Of a stretch of 64,000 nucleotides of DNA, positions 1 through 11,473 are shown in pieces; positions within the stretch are counted from its first letter, which is position 1, and the number at the start of each line of letters is the position of its first letter. The notes under the pieces were generated by a model, which worked only from the letters and a program-made list of their open reading frames with translations, did not search any database and was not told where the DNA came from. Source of the stretch: Diadema setosum (taxonomy: Eukaryota; Echinodermata; Echinoidea; Diadematoida; Diadematidae); the NCBI RefSeq assembly GCF_964275005.1, contig NC_092686.1, forward strand, positions 13,240,431-13,304,430, in the 5' to 3' direction. Both the position numbers and the translations under genes were made by a program.

Positions 1-118
1 CATATAACGCTCTTTGTTTTGGGAATGTACTCACATAAAAACGTGTCAACTCTTCCTCCTACGCCTATACAACGATTTTCCTCTCGTGAAAAAAAAAGAA
101 CAAAATGTTTGCCGTTTG
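1..118 (+). repeat. dispersed direct repeat, copy 1
   Basis: This block starts at the window edge and matches 4351-4475 in the same orientation. Shared words include ATAACGCTCTTTG, AACGATTTTCCTCTCGTGAA and TTGCCGTTT. The copies differ by several substitutions and small indels. The family is not recognised. Confidence 0.7.
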
Positions 119-120
119 TA

Positions 121-290
121 TCACCCCTAGATGTAAAATTAAGGCTAAATGTAATATCGACCGTAAATGTAATACACCTTAACCCTAAATGTAATAACAA
201 CCCTAAATGTAATACATTTTAAAGCTAAATGTAATAATCGAGTCATACCAGAATCGAGCCATACCAGAATCTACATTTTGACCCATATCT
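121..290 (+). repeat. short minisatellite, CTAAATGTAATA units
   Basis: The words CTAAATGTAAT or GTAAATGTAAT recur about every 20-22 bases from about 130 to 235. They are followed by two copies of GAATCGAGYCATACCAGAATC. It is a small imperfect tandem array. Confidence 0.6.
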
Positions 291-2239
291 CATGTTGTAA
301 GCAACACAGAAAGTTCACATTTCGGGCATAAACCGGGCTCATCATGATGTTGAACATTCAGATGCAATTTCTCCTCCCTGAAACTGCAGATCACTTTCGA
401 GGCTGCCATCTTAACATTCAAAATGGCTGTTTTTCAGATAATATCTCTGGTTACGAGCAACTTTTAGGCATATCGATGTTTATGGTGGTGTACAATGTAC
501 ATTCATTTAAAAACACACACACATAGGGCCTATATATTCTGTAATAATGGGTTGTTTGTATTGGCCGCCACTCTTAAAATTAAAAATGGATTTCGACTCA
601 TATTTCGTGCTGTAGGTGCAAACTCAAGAATGCTGGAGCACTACACTTATTGTGTAAGTCAATCACTTCAGTGAATTGCGTATCACATGCGAGAGTGCTT
701 CCTGTCCTGTAGGTACACTGCATGTTGAAATGCAAAATGGCTGCCATGGGAAACATTCCTTTGAAAGCATTGCGTTCGGGTAACAATATAAATTTGTGAA
801 TGGGAAATCTTGCGATTCTGGTGTCAAAACAGATGACTTTCAAATGTACCTCCTAATAACTGTGTCTGAGTGACTAAATGTCCCATTTAGACAACTCGTG
901 TATTAGCTCTATACTCTAAAATTCATGGGACAGTCACCTAGTTAATGTCCTCCCGGCTCATTCCCTGCATGTGTTTCTTTAAGTCACACCACTTTAAGGC
1001 TGTACACGGGAGAATTAGTTCTAAATTCTTCCAGAAACAATGACTTTTGCATTTCTTGCTATATGAGCATGATAATGAATTCTGTGGCTACCGTTGCTGT
1101 ATAGGAAACTCAAAGCATTTTTTGCACAGTTTACCCTTCAGAAATAACTACAATGTGCCATACTATATTCCCTTGTAGTATTTTTTAATAAGAAAATGAA
1201 CCTTTGCTAGTGAGAATGAGGAGAAGACCATGAAATTATGAGATGAAAAGTGATTGTGGAATGACTTAGAACCTATACCTTCCGATAACAGTATCGTCCA
1301 GCAATGACTGGATAATTACAGGTCTATCAGACTGTAGAACCAGCAGAAATGTTATGAGAAGGTGGTGATCCTCTCAAGCGTAATGACTTTTGATCCAATC
1401 TTACAGGATGTATTTCAATTGCAAGAGCTGAATGTCTGGCCATGTACACATATTGAGTAAGTTGTCCACTTGTTGGCGTGATAATATCATCAAAGACAAA
1501 ACCGAAATAAAGTTCATACTGTATTCACCAACAGTTTATTTCGGGCGATTCGCTCTTTCGCAAGTGTTGATACTGAGAGAACAATAACAATTGTTATTGT
1601 TATCTCAATGTTACCCAATTCTGATGCATGCAAAGCACCACTGAGCTATCATTTCTCCTTTGTAGTTTCAGAATCATTGGTTGTGCTGCAGTAAGCATCT
1701 TGGAAGTCTTGATAATTGAGGATGACCCACACAAGGGCAATCAGGAAAAAGCCTACTCATTCTTATTCATTCTGTGTAATTCCAGAAATATATCCCGCAA
1801 ACCTTGTTTCACTTTGTGCCCAACAAACAAGCTTGTCAGTGGGATGCCTGGTAGGGTGACCATGACATTTCTAGCCATTGCGAGACTTTTCCTTGTTTGT
1901 CTTCATTCTCTCGAGGCAACATCAAGTTTTTTGAAGATCATCACCAATTGTATCAATGCTTGCTTTTGTGAAAATATTTAATGACTGCAATTAAATTTTA
2001 TCATTAATGAGGTTCCACGACGCAAAATAATGTGTTGCCTTACAGGCAAAAACAAATAACGTGTGTATTTTAAACTCATATGGCTTTAGCGCGCAGTACG
2101 CGAACAGCATGCACGTGTTATACTAGCCTGGCTATTTGAGATGTGAGATGTAACGCTTACCCGCTTGCCCACAAAATGGGACAGTGGTATGGGACCCCTC
2201 CTTGTCCCCCCCCCCTCCCCCCATACGCAGTTTTTGCCC

Positions 2240-2830
2240 CTCAGCATAGCTTGATGACGTCATTGGAACCTTGTCCTTACATTTTGAATTTATGGCGACA
2301 ATTTTGAATTGAGAGATGGCTGTCACCTGGAAAAGAATTTGGTCTATAATTAGGACAACTTTGGTAAAATTTATCTAAGGCGCTTACCACAGTACAGTGT
2401 ATCATAATTCTATGGCGGCCATCTTGCATTTCAGCATGGTGGCCTATCTAAATTAAACCACAATTAGGAAACAGCTGTACTGGAACGTTGGACACCACAA
2501 GCATGTGCATTCTTGAAAATTTGATGCTTCTACAATAATCGCAACCTGAGATATGGGTAAAAATGCTATGGCGGCCATTTTGAATTTCAACATGGCAGCC
2601 TACAAATTGTATCAAAGCAATCCACAATATCAGAAAAAGATATATCAGAATGTCTGACATCACAACCATGCATTTTGCACCAAATTTGAAGCTTCTACAA
2701 TGCTCGCTTTATGAGATATGTGTCAAAATACAGTTTGCTATGGCGACTATTTTGAAATTCATAAAAATCTCACGGGAATACATAGTAGCCTTTACTATTA
2801 TGGAGACTGACGAAACGGAAATGCCTCATT
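2240..2830 (+). repeat. degenerate tandem repeat, ~160-bp units
   Basis: Units share the words TGGCGGCCATYTTG, ATTTCARCATGG, GCTTCTACAAT and TATGAGATATG at about 160-bp spacing near 2412, 2570 and 2735. A related degenerate piece lies near 340-600 (GGCTGCCATCTT). No coding potential. Confidence 0.55.
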
Positions 2831-4288
2831 GACACTGCCTGCTTGGTTTATGTTTAGAATCATATCATTTTATTTACTTTACATTTTACTTTGTTTTGTT
2901 AACTTGGCACAGCTTCCAAGCAAGGAAACATCTTGAAGATCAGAAGGAGCTGCAAAGTAAAATTTATATTGAAACACCTATATCGATTATGCGTGTGTAT
3001 CACTGTTTTTGCGTTGAGTGAATGATATTGGTCTGCAAATCGCGGCTTGGACACAGATCATCAAATCGTAATTTACGACTCACGGCACAGTCCCATGCAC
3101 TCTTTCATCGTGACACCTGTTTATTGAATTGAATTGAATTGAATTGAAATTAATTAATCAATTAATCGTTTTGAAAATATTTAGAAGAAATGAGTAAATA
3201 GGCAAAAATAAAAGAAATCTGCATGCTTGAAACTGATGTGTAAAGCCTGGAAGAATTGAAAAGTTGATTTATTGAGAGTACGACACAATATTGCAATCAA
3301 CGTGCTTTTATCAGGGACAACCAGGGACAACTCACGCACACTTCATTCATTCATCGCAAAGTGCAGACCCTTATCAACGCTGTAAAGTGGTCCACTGCCC
3401 CCAAAACACACAATATATACAACTAGTCCCCATGGAAGACCAGTAGTTAAATATGGGTTATCCAGCCGTTTTGTCTTGTCTTACAAAAAAAAAAAAAAAT
3501 CTAATTCAAGTTAAAATGTGAAGGAAATCTTATGAAGATACAGAGTTTATTAAACATATCTTATTGTATTACAATGCACGCTGCAGTTGTATGAATTTTG
3601 TTGTGACATTCTGAAACAATATTTACCAAAAGTTACTCGCTTCTTCTAAAGATGGACTAGAGAAGAAGTTTTTGTTTATGTAACTTCCTGAAAACGTGAA
3701 AAGTACAGACAATTCATTTAAATGACCCCTCCAATTAAATGTTTGTTGACCTCCGTACATGTCTGTTGGTCTGAACATAATCAAAATCACTATACTTCAT
3801 TATGCATCATATGTTATTTATAAACATTTTTCTTAAGTCTTCTGCAACCTGTTTAGTCCCACATCAGTCATATTCCAGCTGTAACATCATCTTCATGTAA
3901 CACCTGAGCTGAAGAATTACATCGACATACCATTTATTGGTACGTCAAACACTTGTCAGAAACAGTTTTACACAAAAAGAACATGTGGTGCTGTTGTGGG
4001 TAATTCTGAGTGGTTATTAAAAAGATTCATCTCATTGTTCCTCGGACAATAGGGAAGAACAAGATACTGGGTGAACTGAAGTAACATTCAGAAAGTTAAT
4101 AACATACTTGTCAGATGCATGGTCCTATTCAAGATAGACTGATTTCTGTTCACCACGAGAGATTTTTTTTTTCCATAAGAAGATTTATTTGCGAAGTTTG
4201 ATTTTTGTTGGGATCTCAACCGTGTCAACTCTTGCACGCTACAATTCTCGAAACAAGCTGATCAGAGAATAGCTTGGAGTTGGAACCG

Positions 4289-4316
4289 CCCCCCCCCCCC
4301 CGGGGGGGGGGGGGGG
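4289..4316. repeat. C13/G15 homopolymer junction
   Basis: Thirteen C are followed directly by fifteen G, a self-complementary GC clamp. The flanks are not inverted copies of each other, so it is not the tip of a longer hairpin. It could be a real snap-back, two G-run-ended elements abutting, or an assembly artefact. Confidence 0.8.
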
Positions 4317-4350
4317 CATAATGTCGACAATGCCCCGCAAAAATATGCAT

Positions 4351-4475
4351 ATTCTATAACGCTCTTTGCTTTGGGTATGTACTCCACATAAAGACGTGTC
4401 AACAATCGATCTCTTCCTCGTACGCTTGTACAACGATTTTCCTCTCGTGAAAAAAAGGGGGAAAATGGTTGCCGT
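4351..4475 (+). repeat. dispersed direct repeat, copy 2
   Basis: Second copy of the block at 1-118, 4.35 kb downstream and in the same orientation, diverged by point changes and small indels. Confidence 0.7.
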
Positions 4476-5619
4476 TTCTTTAAAGACCAGCGTAAATCAC
4501 ATCTGTTGACGTCTGAGGTGTAAATTGTATGAGATGAACAGTGTACGGCCTCTATACTAGAGCAAAGGGGGAAAAAAAAATCGCATTTGATGAAACATGA
4601 GAAGCTTAACATCCGGCTTCGCCTCGTTGAATAGAACGATTCATCTGTAGACACCTCGTACGAAATCATGTACCAGTGCAATTCAAATAATGAGCGGCGG
4701 ATATCATTGTCAGTGTGTAAGGCAGGCTGTAGTAAATGAAAAAAAAAAAAAAAAAAAAAGGAGAGCCACGTAACACTTGTTGTTCCTATATTTTGTACGC
4801 TCTCAGAAAAAAAAAAAGGAGGTTTAACTTCGCACATTTCTTTTTTTTTTCACACTGGGAGCTGCACCTTTACTAGTGTCATAGTCAAGGCGCTAATTCC
4901 TGTAAGAGGCTTAATTAAGGAGTTCGTTCAACCCACCCCGCAGAAAAGGTTTGACCAGACAAGGTGGTAGATGGGACCTCTATGAACATCCCCAGGTAGT
5001 ACGTGGTTCCAAATTGTGATGTCAGTAGAATTTTACTGGCCACTTTTCATCATGATTTGTTGGAACAAACGTAAAAGAGTCTGCGCACGCCAAGACTATT
5101 ACACGCACCACTAGCACTGCTACAGGCGCCAGTGCCAGTGCTGCGTGTAGTAGTCTCAGCGTGCATATACTTTTTCTTCGATAAACAAGGGTTTTGCCTG
5201 CAAACTAACTTTTCACGCCAAGCTGGGTTCGGTGTAGTGTAGTTTCTAGCCGTTTTTATTTCGTCTTTATTTCAAGAGTTCAAGCAAGCCGAGTGAGAGC
5301 GCGTACCCGGTGATTGTGACGACCGAATCGCAATCACTGGGTGTGTGCTCTCATTCCACTTAGCGCAATATATACAGCGGGCTTCTGCATAATACACAAG
5401 CTGCAACTCAGAGAAATCAAGAAGAAAAAACGGCTGGAAATTAAGACTAGGGTCGGTAAACGCTTGTCGCTATTTGGGGCACTGAAAACGACAAACTCAC
5501 ACAGTTTTTGCATTTATTTCATGAAGAATTCATCAAACTGCATAAAAATTTATTATGTACATGTTGCTAGAGATGTCATCCATACAGTGGGATTCATTGT
5601 AAGTTATAATATTGTGCAT

Positions 5620-5635
5620 GGTTACCATGGTAACC
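5620..5635. promoter_or_regulatory. RFX X-box-like palindrome in foldback left arm
   Basis: GGTTACCATGGTAACC is a perfect 16-base palindrome matching the GTNRCC..RGYAAC dimer site known for RFX factors. It is conserved in the right arm at 6625-6640. Function is inference. Confidence 0.4.
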
Positions 5636-5767
5636 GGATGCCTAAAGGTGACTGGTAACCCCCAAAATGCCTCCTGCTGCTGCAAACATTGTTTTTTTTT
5701 TTTATCTTATAGATGCAATAAAAAAAAAAACAGTTTTTTTATTGATTTTCGTTAAAAAGTTTTCCCT

Positions 5768-5781
5768 GTTGCCATGGCAAC
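5768..5781. promoter_or_regulatory. RFX X-box-like palindrome in foldback loop
   Basis: GTTGCCATGGCAAC is a perfect palindrome identical to the textbook RFX X-box form. It lies in the loop of the foldback element, about 130 bp from the arm copy. Confidence 0.4.
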
Positions 5782-6342
5782 CAGTATTATCCAATCAGAA
5801 TTTAGTTGTCAATAACTCAATAACTAAAGCCCATAATTTCAAAAAGCTCAATAAGCATGTCCTTCCTTCTGCATAAAGTGTACGACATCAGGTATATGTG
5901 AAGAATATTTTGAAGCATTCTCAAGTTACAGCAAAATTTGTAAGCAAAGGCATAATAAACAGCCATTGAAAGAAAGATATCATTTTCGAATAGTAAAATG
6001 CATGAAAAAGTTGCATCCGTCGTACTTTCAACACAAATTTGACTTCAAAGCATAGGCAAATATATATAGTTTTTAATAATGTATGGACACAAATTTCCCT
6101 TAAAAATAAGATGAATACAGAAAGCAAAGCCAATATTCTATAGTAGCTCTTTCGAGTATTTACAGAGCGATGGTTATTCAAAACAATCCTGGAAAAGAGC
6201 AGAGGAAAGCAATTGATTGTTTATGTTCTTAAAGGAAGTTTATTCAAGAATACCGATAAATTCCTTTCTAAAGAAGGAATATACACGTGCGCTGGATTAG
6301 CCATCAAAGAATTAAGCGTACTTTTGTGTTCGTTAGCTATTG

Positions 6343-6349
6343 TAAAAAA

Positions 6350-6396
<47 letters not shown>
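6343..6396 (+). repeat. A-run followed by (TA)n
   Basis: About 24 A followed by about 14 TA units, inside the foldback loop. Confidence 0.9.
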
Positions 6397-6400
<4 letters not shown>

Positions 6401-6624
6401 AAATGAAATATCATGATATGTAAATTTTATTCAAAGCGTGCAGTAATGAATTAATGCTGAGGAGAGAATGAGGGAAAAATCTTGGGCGTCTTTTCCCTTT
6501 TTATCCAGACTAATTTTACAGTGTAGAGCTCATCTACAATGAATGATGTGCACGAAAGGCAAAAGAAACAAACCTGTCTAAATTCCAGATATTTTTGGGA
6601 GTTACCAATCACCTGTAGGCATTC

Positions 6625-6640
6625 GGTTACCATGGTAACC
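6625..6640. promoter_or_regulatory. RFX X-box-like palindrome in foldback right arm
   Basis: Exact inverted-arm counterpart of the site at 5620-5635. Its 16 bases are unchanged, while neighbouring arm sequence has diverged. Confidence 0.4.
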
Positions 6641-7420
6641 ATGCTCAATATTATACCTTACAATGTATCCCATTGTATTGCTGACATCTCTAGCAACATG
6701 CGCATATATGGTTTTAAGGCGTTTCGATGAATCCTTCGTGAAATAAATGCAAAAACCGTGATAATTTTGTCATTTTCAGTGCCCCAATAGCAACAAGCGT
6801 TACCGACCCTAGTCTTAATTTCTAGCTGTTTTTATTTCGCCTTTATTTCTCTGAGTTACAGCCTGTGTATTGTGCAGAAGCCCGCTGTATTGCGCTAAGC
6901 CGAGTGAGGGTGCGTGCTCAATGATTGCCACAAAAAACGGTTCGGGCGTCACAATCGCTGGGTATGCACTCTCACTTGGCTTGCTTCAACTCGGAGAAAT
7001 AAAGACGAAATAAAAACGTCTGGAAACTACACTACACCGACCCCCAGCTTAGCGTGAAAAGTTAGTTTGCAGGCAAAAACCGATGTTTGTCGCGGAAAAA
7101 GTCTTTGTACGCTAAGACTATAACACGCACCACTGGCACTGGCGCCTGTAGCAGTGCTAGTGGTACGTGTAGTAGTCTTAATGTGCGCAGACGCTTCCTC
7201 AAAGAATATGGTCATGTCGCAACTAAAATGGCCTGTAAAATTTCATTGATACCACAATTTGATATCACATACTACCTAGGGGTGTTCCAGAGGGTCCAAC
7301 CGACCACCCCATGCAGTCAAACCTTTTCTGCGGGGTGGGTTGAACGAAGTCATTTTTTCTGGGTCGCTGCGCCTGGACTATCACATAAGGAGCGTCTTTA
7401 CTTTCAGACCAGGGGCTTTT

Positions 7421-7557
7421 GGGCCGTTGTATAAAAGTTACTATTATGGTAACTACCATGGCAACAATACTTAACAGCCAATCAAAATCAAGAATTCCAT
7501 GGAAGTTACCATTGGATGGAAAAGTTACCATAATAGTAACTTTTATGCAACGGGCCC
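7421..7557. mobile_element. GGGCCCGTT hairpin MITE, copy 1
   Basis: Terminal inverted repeats GGGCCGTTGTATAAAAG and CTTTTATGCAACGGGCCC run on into TTACTATTATGGTAAC on both sides, giving a near-complete hairpin of ~137 bp. Its middle carries a CAGCCAATCA word, the complement of the TGATTGGCTG core found in the two relatives at 42559-42712 and 56780-56928. It also contains a CTACCATGGCAAC X-box-like half. Confidence 0.75.
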
Positions 7558-7821
7558 CAGAAAGATGCTATACACAAGTCTTGGATAAGGTTACATCTCG
7601 AATGTGTTCTGCGTTGTAGGCCAATTATCAATAGAGATGACAATTATAGAGAAAGAAACTACATGTATACCAAGAAAGAAAGCTGACTGCAAAACAGTCA
7701 TTTGTAAATGACATGTGTTCTTTTTACAGGCAATTTTAGTGGTTATTAGTTTTTATCACGCTGTTATGTGAACTTTCTCACCTTATTTTCCTTCCCGCTT
7801 TCGACACTTCGGCGATTTCAG

Positions 7822-8090
7822 CCCCTCCGTCCTATGAGCAAGCAACCAGTGGGACTACCATTCCCGCAACATCCACGACCGTTCAGCCGCCCGCTCCGTA
7901 TCCAAAGCAGAGCCAGCTGCCATATCCTCCGGGGTCGGCCAACCCAGTTTCGTACCCACCTGCTCCCTACTCCAATGTACCTTTGGCACCAGGCACCGCT
8001 CCGGTCGGAGCGAGCACTGTGCATGGGCAATATACAGTTCAAACGAGCTATCCCCATATGAATGTTCAACCAGGGATGAACACTGTTTTT
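7822..8090 (+). CDS. CD225 gene, Pro/Tyr-rich exon
   Basis: A pyrimidine-rich tract ending in TTTCAG precedes the exon and GTAAGC follows it. The first two bases complete a codon begun upstream. No in-frame ATG lies between the acceptor and the upstream stop, so this is not the first exon. Confidence 0.82.
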
Positions 8091-9380
8091 GTAAGCATGC
8101 TACATCGTGTTTGTTAGACTTCAGACAGCAACAAAGCACTCAGTTCAGATACTGGTACATTATACATTTCTTATGAACAATTGTTTCATTGTGATCATAA
8201 CACAATCATATACATACTTTTTCCAGTCGGCTAATGTTCTAAATCACGAAATTCATTAGATTATATACATTGATATTCTTATATTGATATTATTTATATT
8301 GATATTGTTTTCAGATTCACCTGAACTTATGTAAGACTCATTACTTCACGTCTCAAAATATTTAAACGGAACTTAGTCCATATAATTCCTTGATACAAAG
8401 TTCGCTGCGTTCATCCTGATTACTTTGTTTTGTTTTATTTTGGGGTTGTGTTACAATTGCAAATATCATCATCGATTATAACCTGCACTTAATTCATTCA
8501 TTACACATTCTTTAAAAATCAAAAGGTGAGATGTTTTTGACTTGTGATCTCCCTCACTGACCTATTTGTTTTTCGTTTTTCGTTTCTATTAGACCACACC
8601 ACAAGGAGTGACTATAATACGGGAAGTGCAGCCGATGCCAGATGATAACTTAAATTGCGCCATATTTGTTACCCTTTGCTGCTGCTTCGTGTTTGGTTTG
8701 ATAGCTATTGTGAAGTCACAGGAGGTGAGATTTGTTTCTCTTTTTTTAGGGTAGTACAGTATTGGTGGAGATGAGAATTGGACTTCTAACTTTTTGCGAG
8801 ATACCAAGAAAACACTTATGATATAGTACAGAGCATACCATTTTAAGAGGACTTCAAAGTTTATTCGATGAAATTCGGGTTTGGAATGACTGAAACATCC
8901 AAAAAACAAAGTAAAACAAAGCGATCGTAATAAAGTGTGGGTCCCACACTTTATTAGAATCGCTCTTTGTTGGATATCTCAGCCATTTCAAAACCAATTT
9001 TCATCAAATAAACGTTGAATTCCTCATAGAATTACATGCTTTTTCATAAGAGGTTTCTCATTATCTCACCAAAAAAATGTTAGAAACCTGAAATTAGGTC
9101 TCAACCAAAACTATACGATCCTTTGAATAGGTCTGATGTCTGTATTAGAAAGAGCGTTCCCTAAGCTCAGCTATCATGTCTTATTAGATGACGAGAGATA
9201 AAATTGAGTAAATTTATTGAAGCGTATATAGGACTGCCAAAAAGAGTGGGCGACTGGAATAAATTCCTGCACATTAAACGCAGCATATAGAGTGATAAAA
9301 GGAAAAAATGGTGAATGATATATACGGTCATGACTTTATTTTCGTTGTTCTTTTATGTTTCTTGTAGTTTCCTTGTCTCA

Positions 9381-9418
<38 letters not shown>

Positions 9419-9877
9419 TGCATATAGTAGTTCATCGCAGATTCCGTATCTTAGGCCCTATACACATGAAATTACAGAATGAATGGTCTTTTGACCCTTC
9501 GTTACAGTAAACATCAAAATATTCTGAAAATATTACGCATTATTTTGACATATAATATGACGTAGTTCCAGTGGAAATATTTCCTACATCAGCGTTACTC
9601 TTATCATCGCATTCTCATTACTCTTTTCGTTCACATTGCCTTTTGCTGTTGTTGTTGTTGTTGTTGTTGTTGTTGATACGTTGATATATCATTTCCTTCC
9701 CCTAATCGCTGGTTTTGTTGAATTCCACAGGCTAGGCGTTTGCACTTGGCAGGCGACACAGAAGGAGCACGGAAGGCTGTGAGCACGTCTAAGTCGTTAT
9801 CCACTTGCGGCGTCGTCGTGGGCCTCGTTCTGATTGGGGCCTCCCTTGTGCTACGATTCGTAGCTCTCACTTATTAG
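7822..9877 (+). CDS. CD225/dispanin family small membrane protein (3' exons; 5' end not found)
   Basis: Three exons, 7822-8090, 8593-8724 and 9731-9877, join in consistent phase and give 181 residues ending at TAG. The N-terminal 89 residues are Pro/Tyr/Gln-rich and begin PPSYEQAT, a PPxY motif of the kind bound by NEDD4-family WW domains. Next comes DDNLNCAIFVTLCCCFVFGL (first hydrophobic segment, with a CCC cluster suited to palmitoylation), then IAIVKSQEARRLHLAGDTEG with the family's GD..GA pattern, then a second membrane segment STCGVVVGLVLIGASLVLRF. This order is the CD225 domain shared by dispanins, PRRT and IFITM proteins, which act as two-segment membrane proteins in endosomal or plasma membranes. 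The exon at 7822 starts in phase 1, so at least one upstream exon with the ATG is missing. A Pro usually present before the first-segment Gly is absent. Exact subfamily is uncertain. Confidence 0.85.
8593..8724 (+). CDS. CD225 gene, first membrane-segment exon
   Basis: Bounded by CTATTAG and GTGAGA, phase 0 on both sides, 44 codons. It encodes the first half of the CD225 domain. Confidence 0.85.
8765..9118. mobile_element. full-length hairpin element in CD225 intron
   Basis: The two ~175-bp halves are inverted copies (GAGATGAGAA / YTCTCATTATCTC at the ends) and meet at TAATAAAGTGTGGG-T-CCCACACTTTATTA near 8929-8957. A solo arm of the same family lies at 63006-63117 on the other side of the window. 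No coding potential. Confidence 0.75.
9382..9412 (+). repeat. (TC)n microsatellite
   Basis: About 14 TC units in the last CD225 intron. A (GTT)n tract follows at 9646-9676. Confidence 0.9.
9731..9877 (+). CDS. CD225 gene, last exon
   Basis: Preceded by TTCCACAG; 48 codons then TAG. It encodes the cytosolic loop and the second membrane segment, leaving only a two- to three-residue tail. Confidence 0.86.
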   Translation, partial: ARRLHLAGDTEGARKAVSTSKSLSTCGVVVGLVLIGASLVLRFVALTY

Positions 9878-11473
9878 TGTTCTCCTTGAGTTCGGTGGGT
9901 TTCTCGAAAACGTTTACAACCTGGCCCAAGCCTACTCTCAGCCTAAAGCCCACCTCCCCTCCCCCCCCCCTCTTTTTTTTTTGAATAAGCAATTAAGTTG
10001 TATATATCAGATAGTTCAGCTAGTGCTGAGTAGGAAACTGGAGCTATCAGTGAAAAGCAGTGATAAAGAATTATGTCAATTAAAGGAAACCAAAACCCAA
10101 AGAGAAATATGGATTTAGTGAAAGCAGCAACAGTAGTATAAAACACATTAATGAAAGTTTGAGGAAAATCGGGCAATCTATGCAAACGTTATGAATTTTT
10201 AAAGTTTTGGTGTTGGAACCGCTGGATTCGGAGACTACTAGAGGACATTCGTATGGCGTAAATACTCAATCTTGAGTGATACCATTAAAACCAAAACAAC
10301 AACAACAACAACAAGTCATGCGTGGACAACAATATAAAGAAAATATAAAGGGAATTTCATAAAAACACTTTTTCATGAAAATTACACTCGAGTCCATCAA
10401 CTTGATGCTGACATATCATGTTAAGGGTAGCAATATTCTCTCTGCTTTCTGAAAACGGTTAGTCAAGTGTTCTTTCATTATGCTAGAAAAGTGAAAGCAT
10501 GTTGACTGCACGATGAAACTTCAGGACTAATTAGCAAGTATAAAAACATGTAAACATAGTTTCAAACCAAGCTTGTTGCATTATGTATATTCTGAAAAAA
10601 ATAAGTGATTTACGAAATTGACTAATTTTTGATAAAGAACGAAATTGTCTCTTCAATTATTAGGTACGTGACCTCTACACCACTGATTAGACATTATCAT
10701 TTGTGAATATCCTTGTATGAATTACCAAATCACTATATATCGGAACGAAGTTCATAAAGTATAGATGATCGGATAAGAAGAAAGCTCAGGTACTAAAACG
10801 AATGTTTAAAAAGTTGCACATTGATAAAAGGAATTAATGACACTTTAAGGAAATCCAACTATGGCAGTATGTCAACATAAGTAATCAAAAAAAATATTTA
10901 AAAGCGTTTTACAGGTTCTCAGAAGGGCCTGCACTGATACTCTTTTACAAACCAGGAGTAGATGGTGAATTATGAATCAGTTGGTTTGTAAGAGCCTTTG
11001 TGTATCCGAAAAACAAAGAGTAAAATAAGTGATCGTATCATTCTTTTTTTTTTTAATCGTAGAAGCTAGAGCATTATTGTACCAATGACAACATGGAATT
11101 GAAAATTAAATCACTTCTGAATTCTCATAATGATATCAATGTATGATACATAGTGCCACAGGTTCTCAGACTTGCAACCTGACCCATTTTGTTTGCCTTG
11201 TGTGGGACTCATGGGCCTTATTGATTTGTTTAATGTCGGGGTCGTGGGTTTTTATAACTCTTTGTTTCGTGACTCGTGGATGTCGGATTCATGACATGCA
11301 CTATTAATTATTTTCTTAATTTACACATTCATGTTCACTCTGCGTGGTAACAAAAAAAAAAGTGATAACAGTTTTATTCCACAGTGTTTTTCATGATTCA
11401 CAATCATTTCTGTTTACTTTATTCATTTTTTGAATGAGTACTTCCTTTATTATTCTGCAAGGCTGACCTATTC
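9878..11473. other. 3' flank of CD225 gene, repeat-rich
   Basis: No exon seen. 10020-10520 belongs to a dispersed repeat whose words (GAGGAAAAT, GTTATGAATTTTTAAA, CCATCAACTTG, TTTTCATTATGC-like) recur at 16240-16600. A probable 3' untranslated region starts at 9878, but I could not choose a poly(A) signal. Confidence 0.5.

Larger units (their letters stand above)
1..4900. other. gene-free repeat-rich region
   Basis: I see no credible exon on either strand. The stretch holds short degenerate repeats listed separately, several homopolymer runs and AT-rich single-copy-looking DNA. A missing first exon of the CD225 gene downstream could lie here but I could not identify one. A 22-base perfect palindrome centred near 1593 (AACAATAACAA and its complement) is the only compact structure in the 1-2 kb part. 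Confidence 0.5.
4923..7348. mobile_element. foldback element with ~750-bp inverted arms
   Basis: The left arm 4923-5667 and right arm 6593-7348 are inverted copies over their whole length with scattered substitutions and small indels, flanking a ~925-bp unrelated loop. Matching landmarks are TTCGTTCAACCCACC at the outer ends, CTAGGGTCGGTAA in the middle and GGTTACCATGGTAACC near the inner ends. No transposase-like frame is visible in arms or loop, so it looks non-autonomous. I could not find a convincing target-site duplication. The arms are diverged enough to suggest an old insertion. Confidence 0.88.

Noticed and set aside
4262-4837. 191-codon minus-strand open frame
   Set aside because: Runs through homopolymers (C13G15, A- and T-runs), no recognisable domain, overlaps a dispersed repeat.
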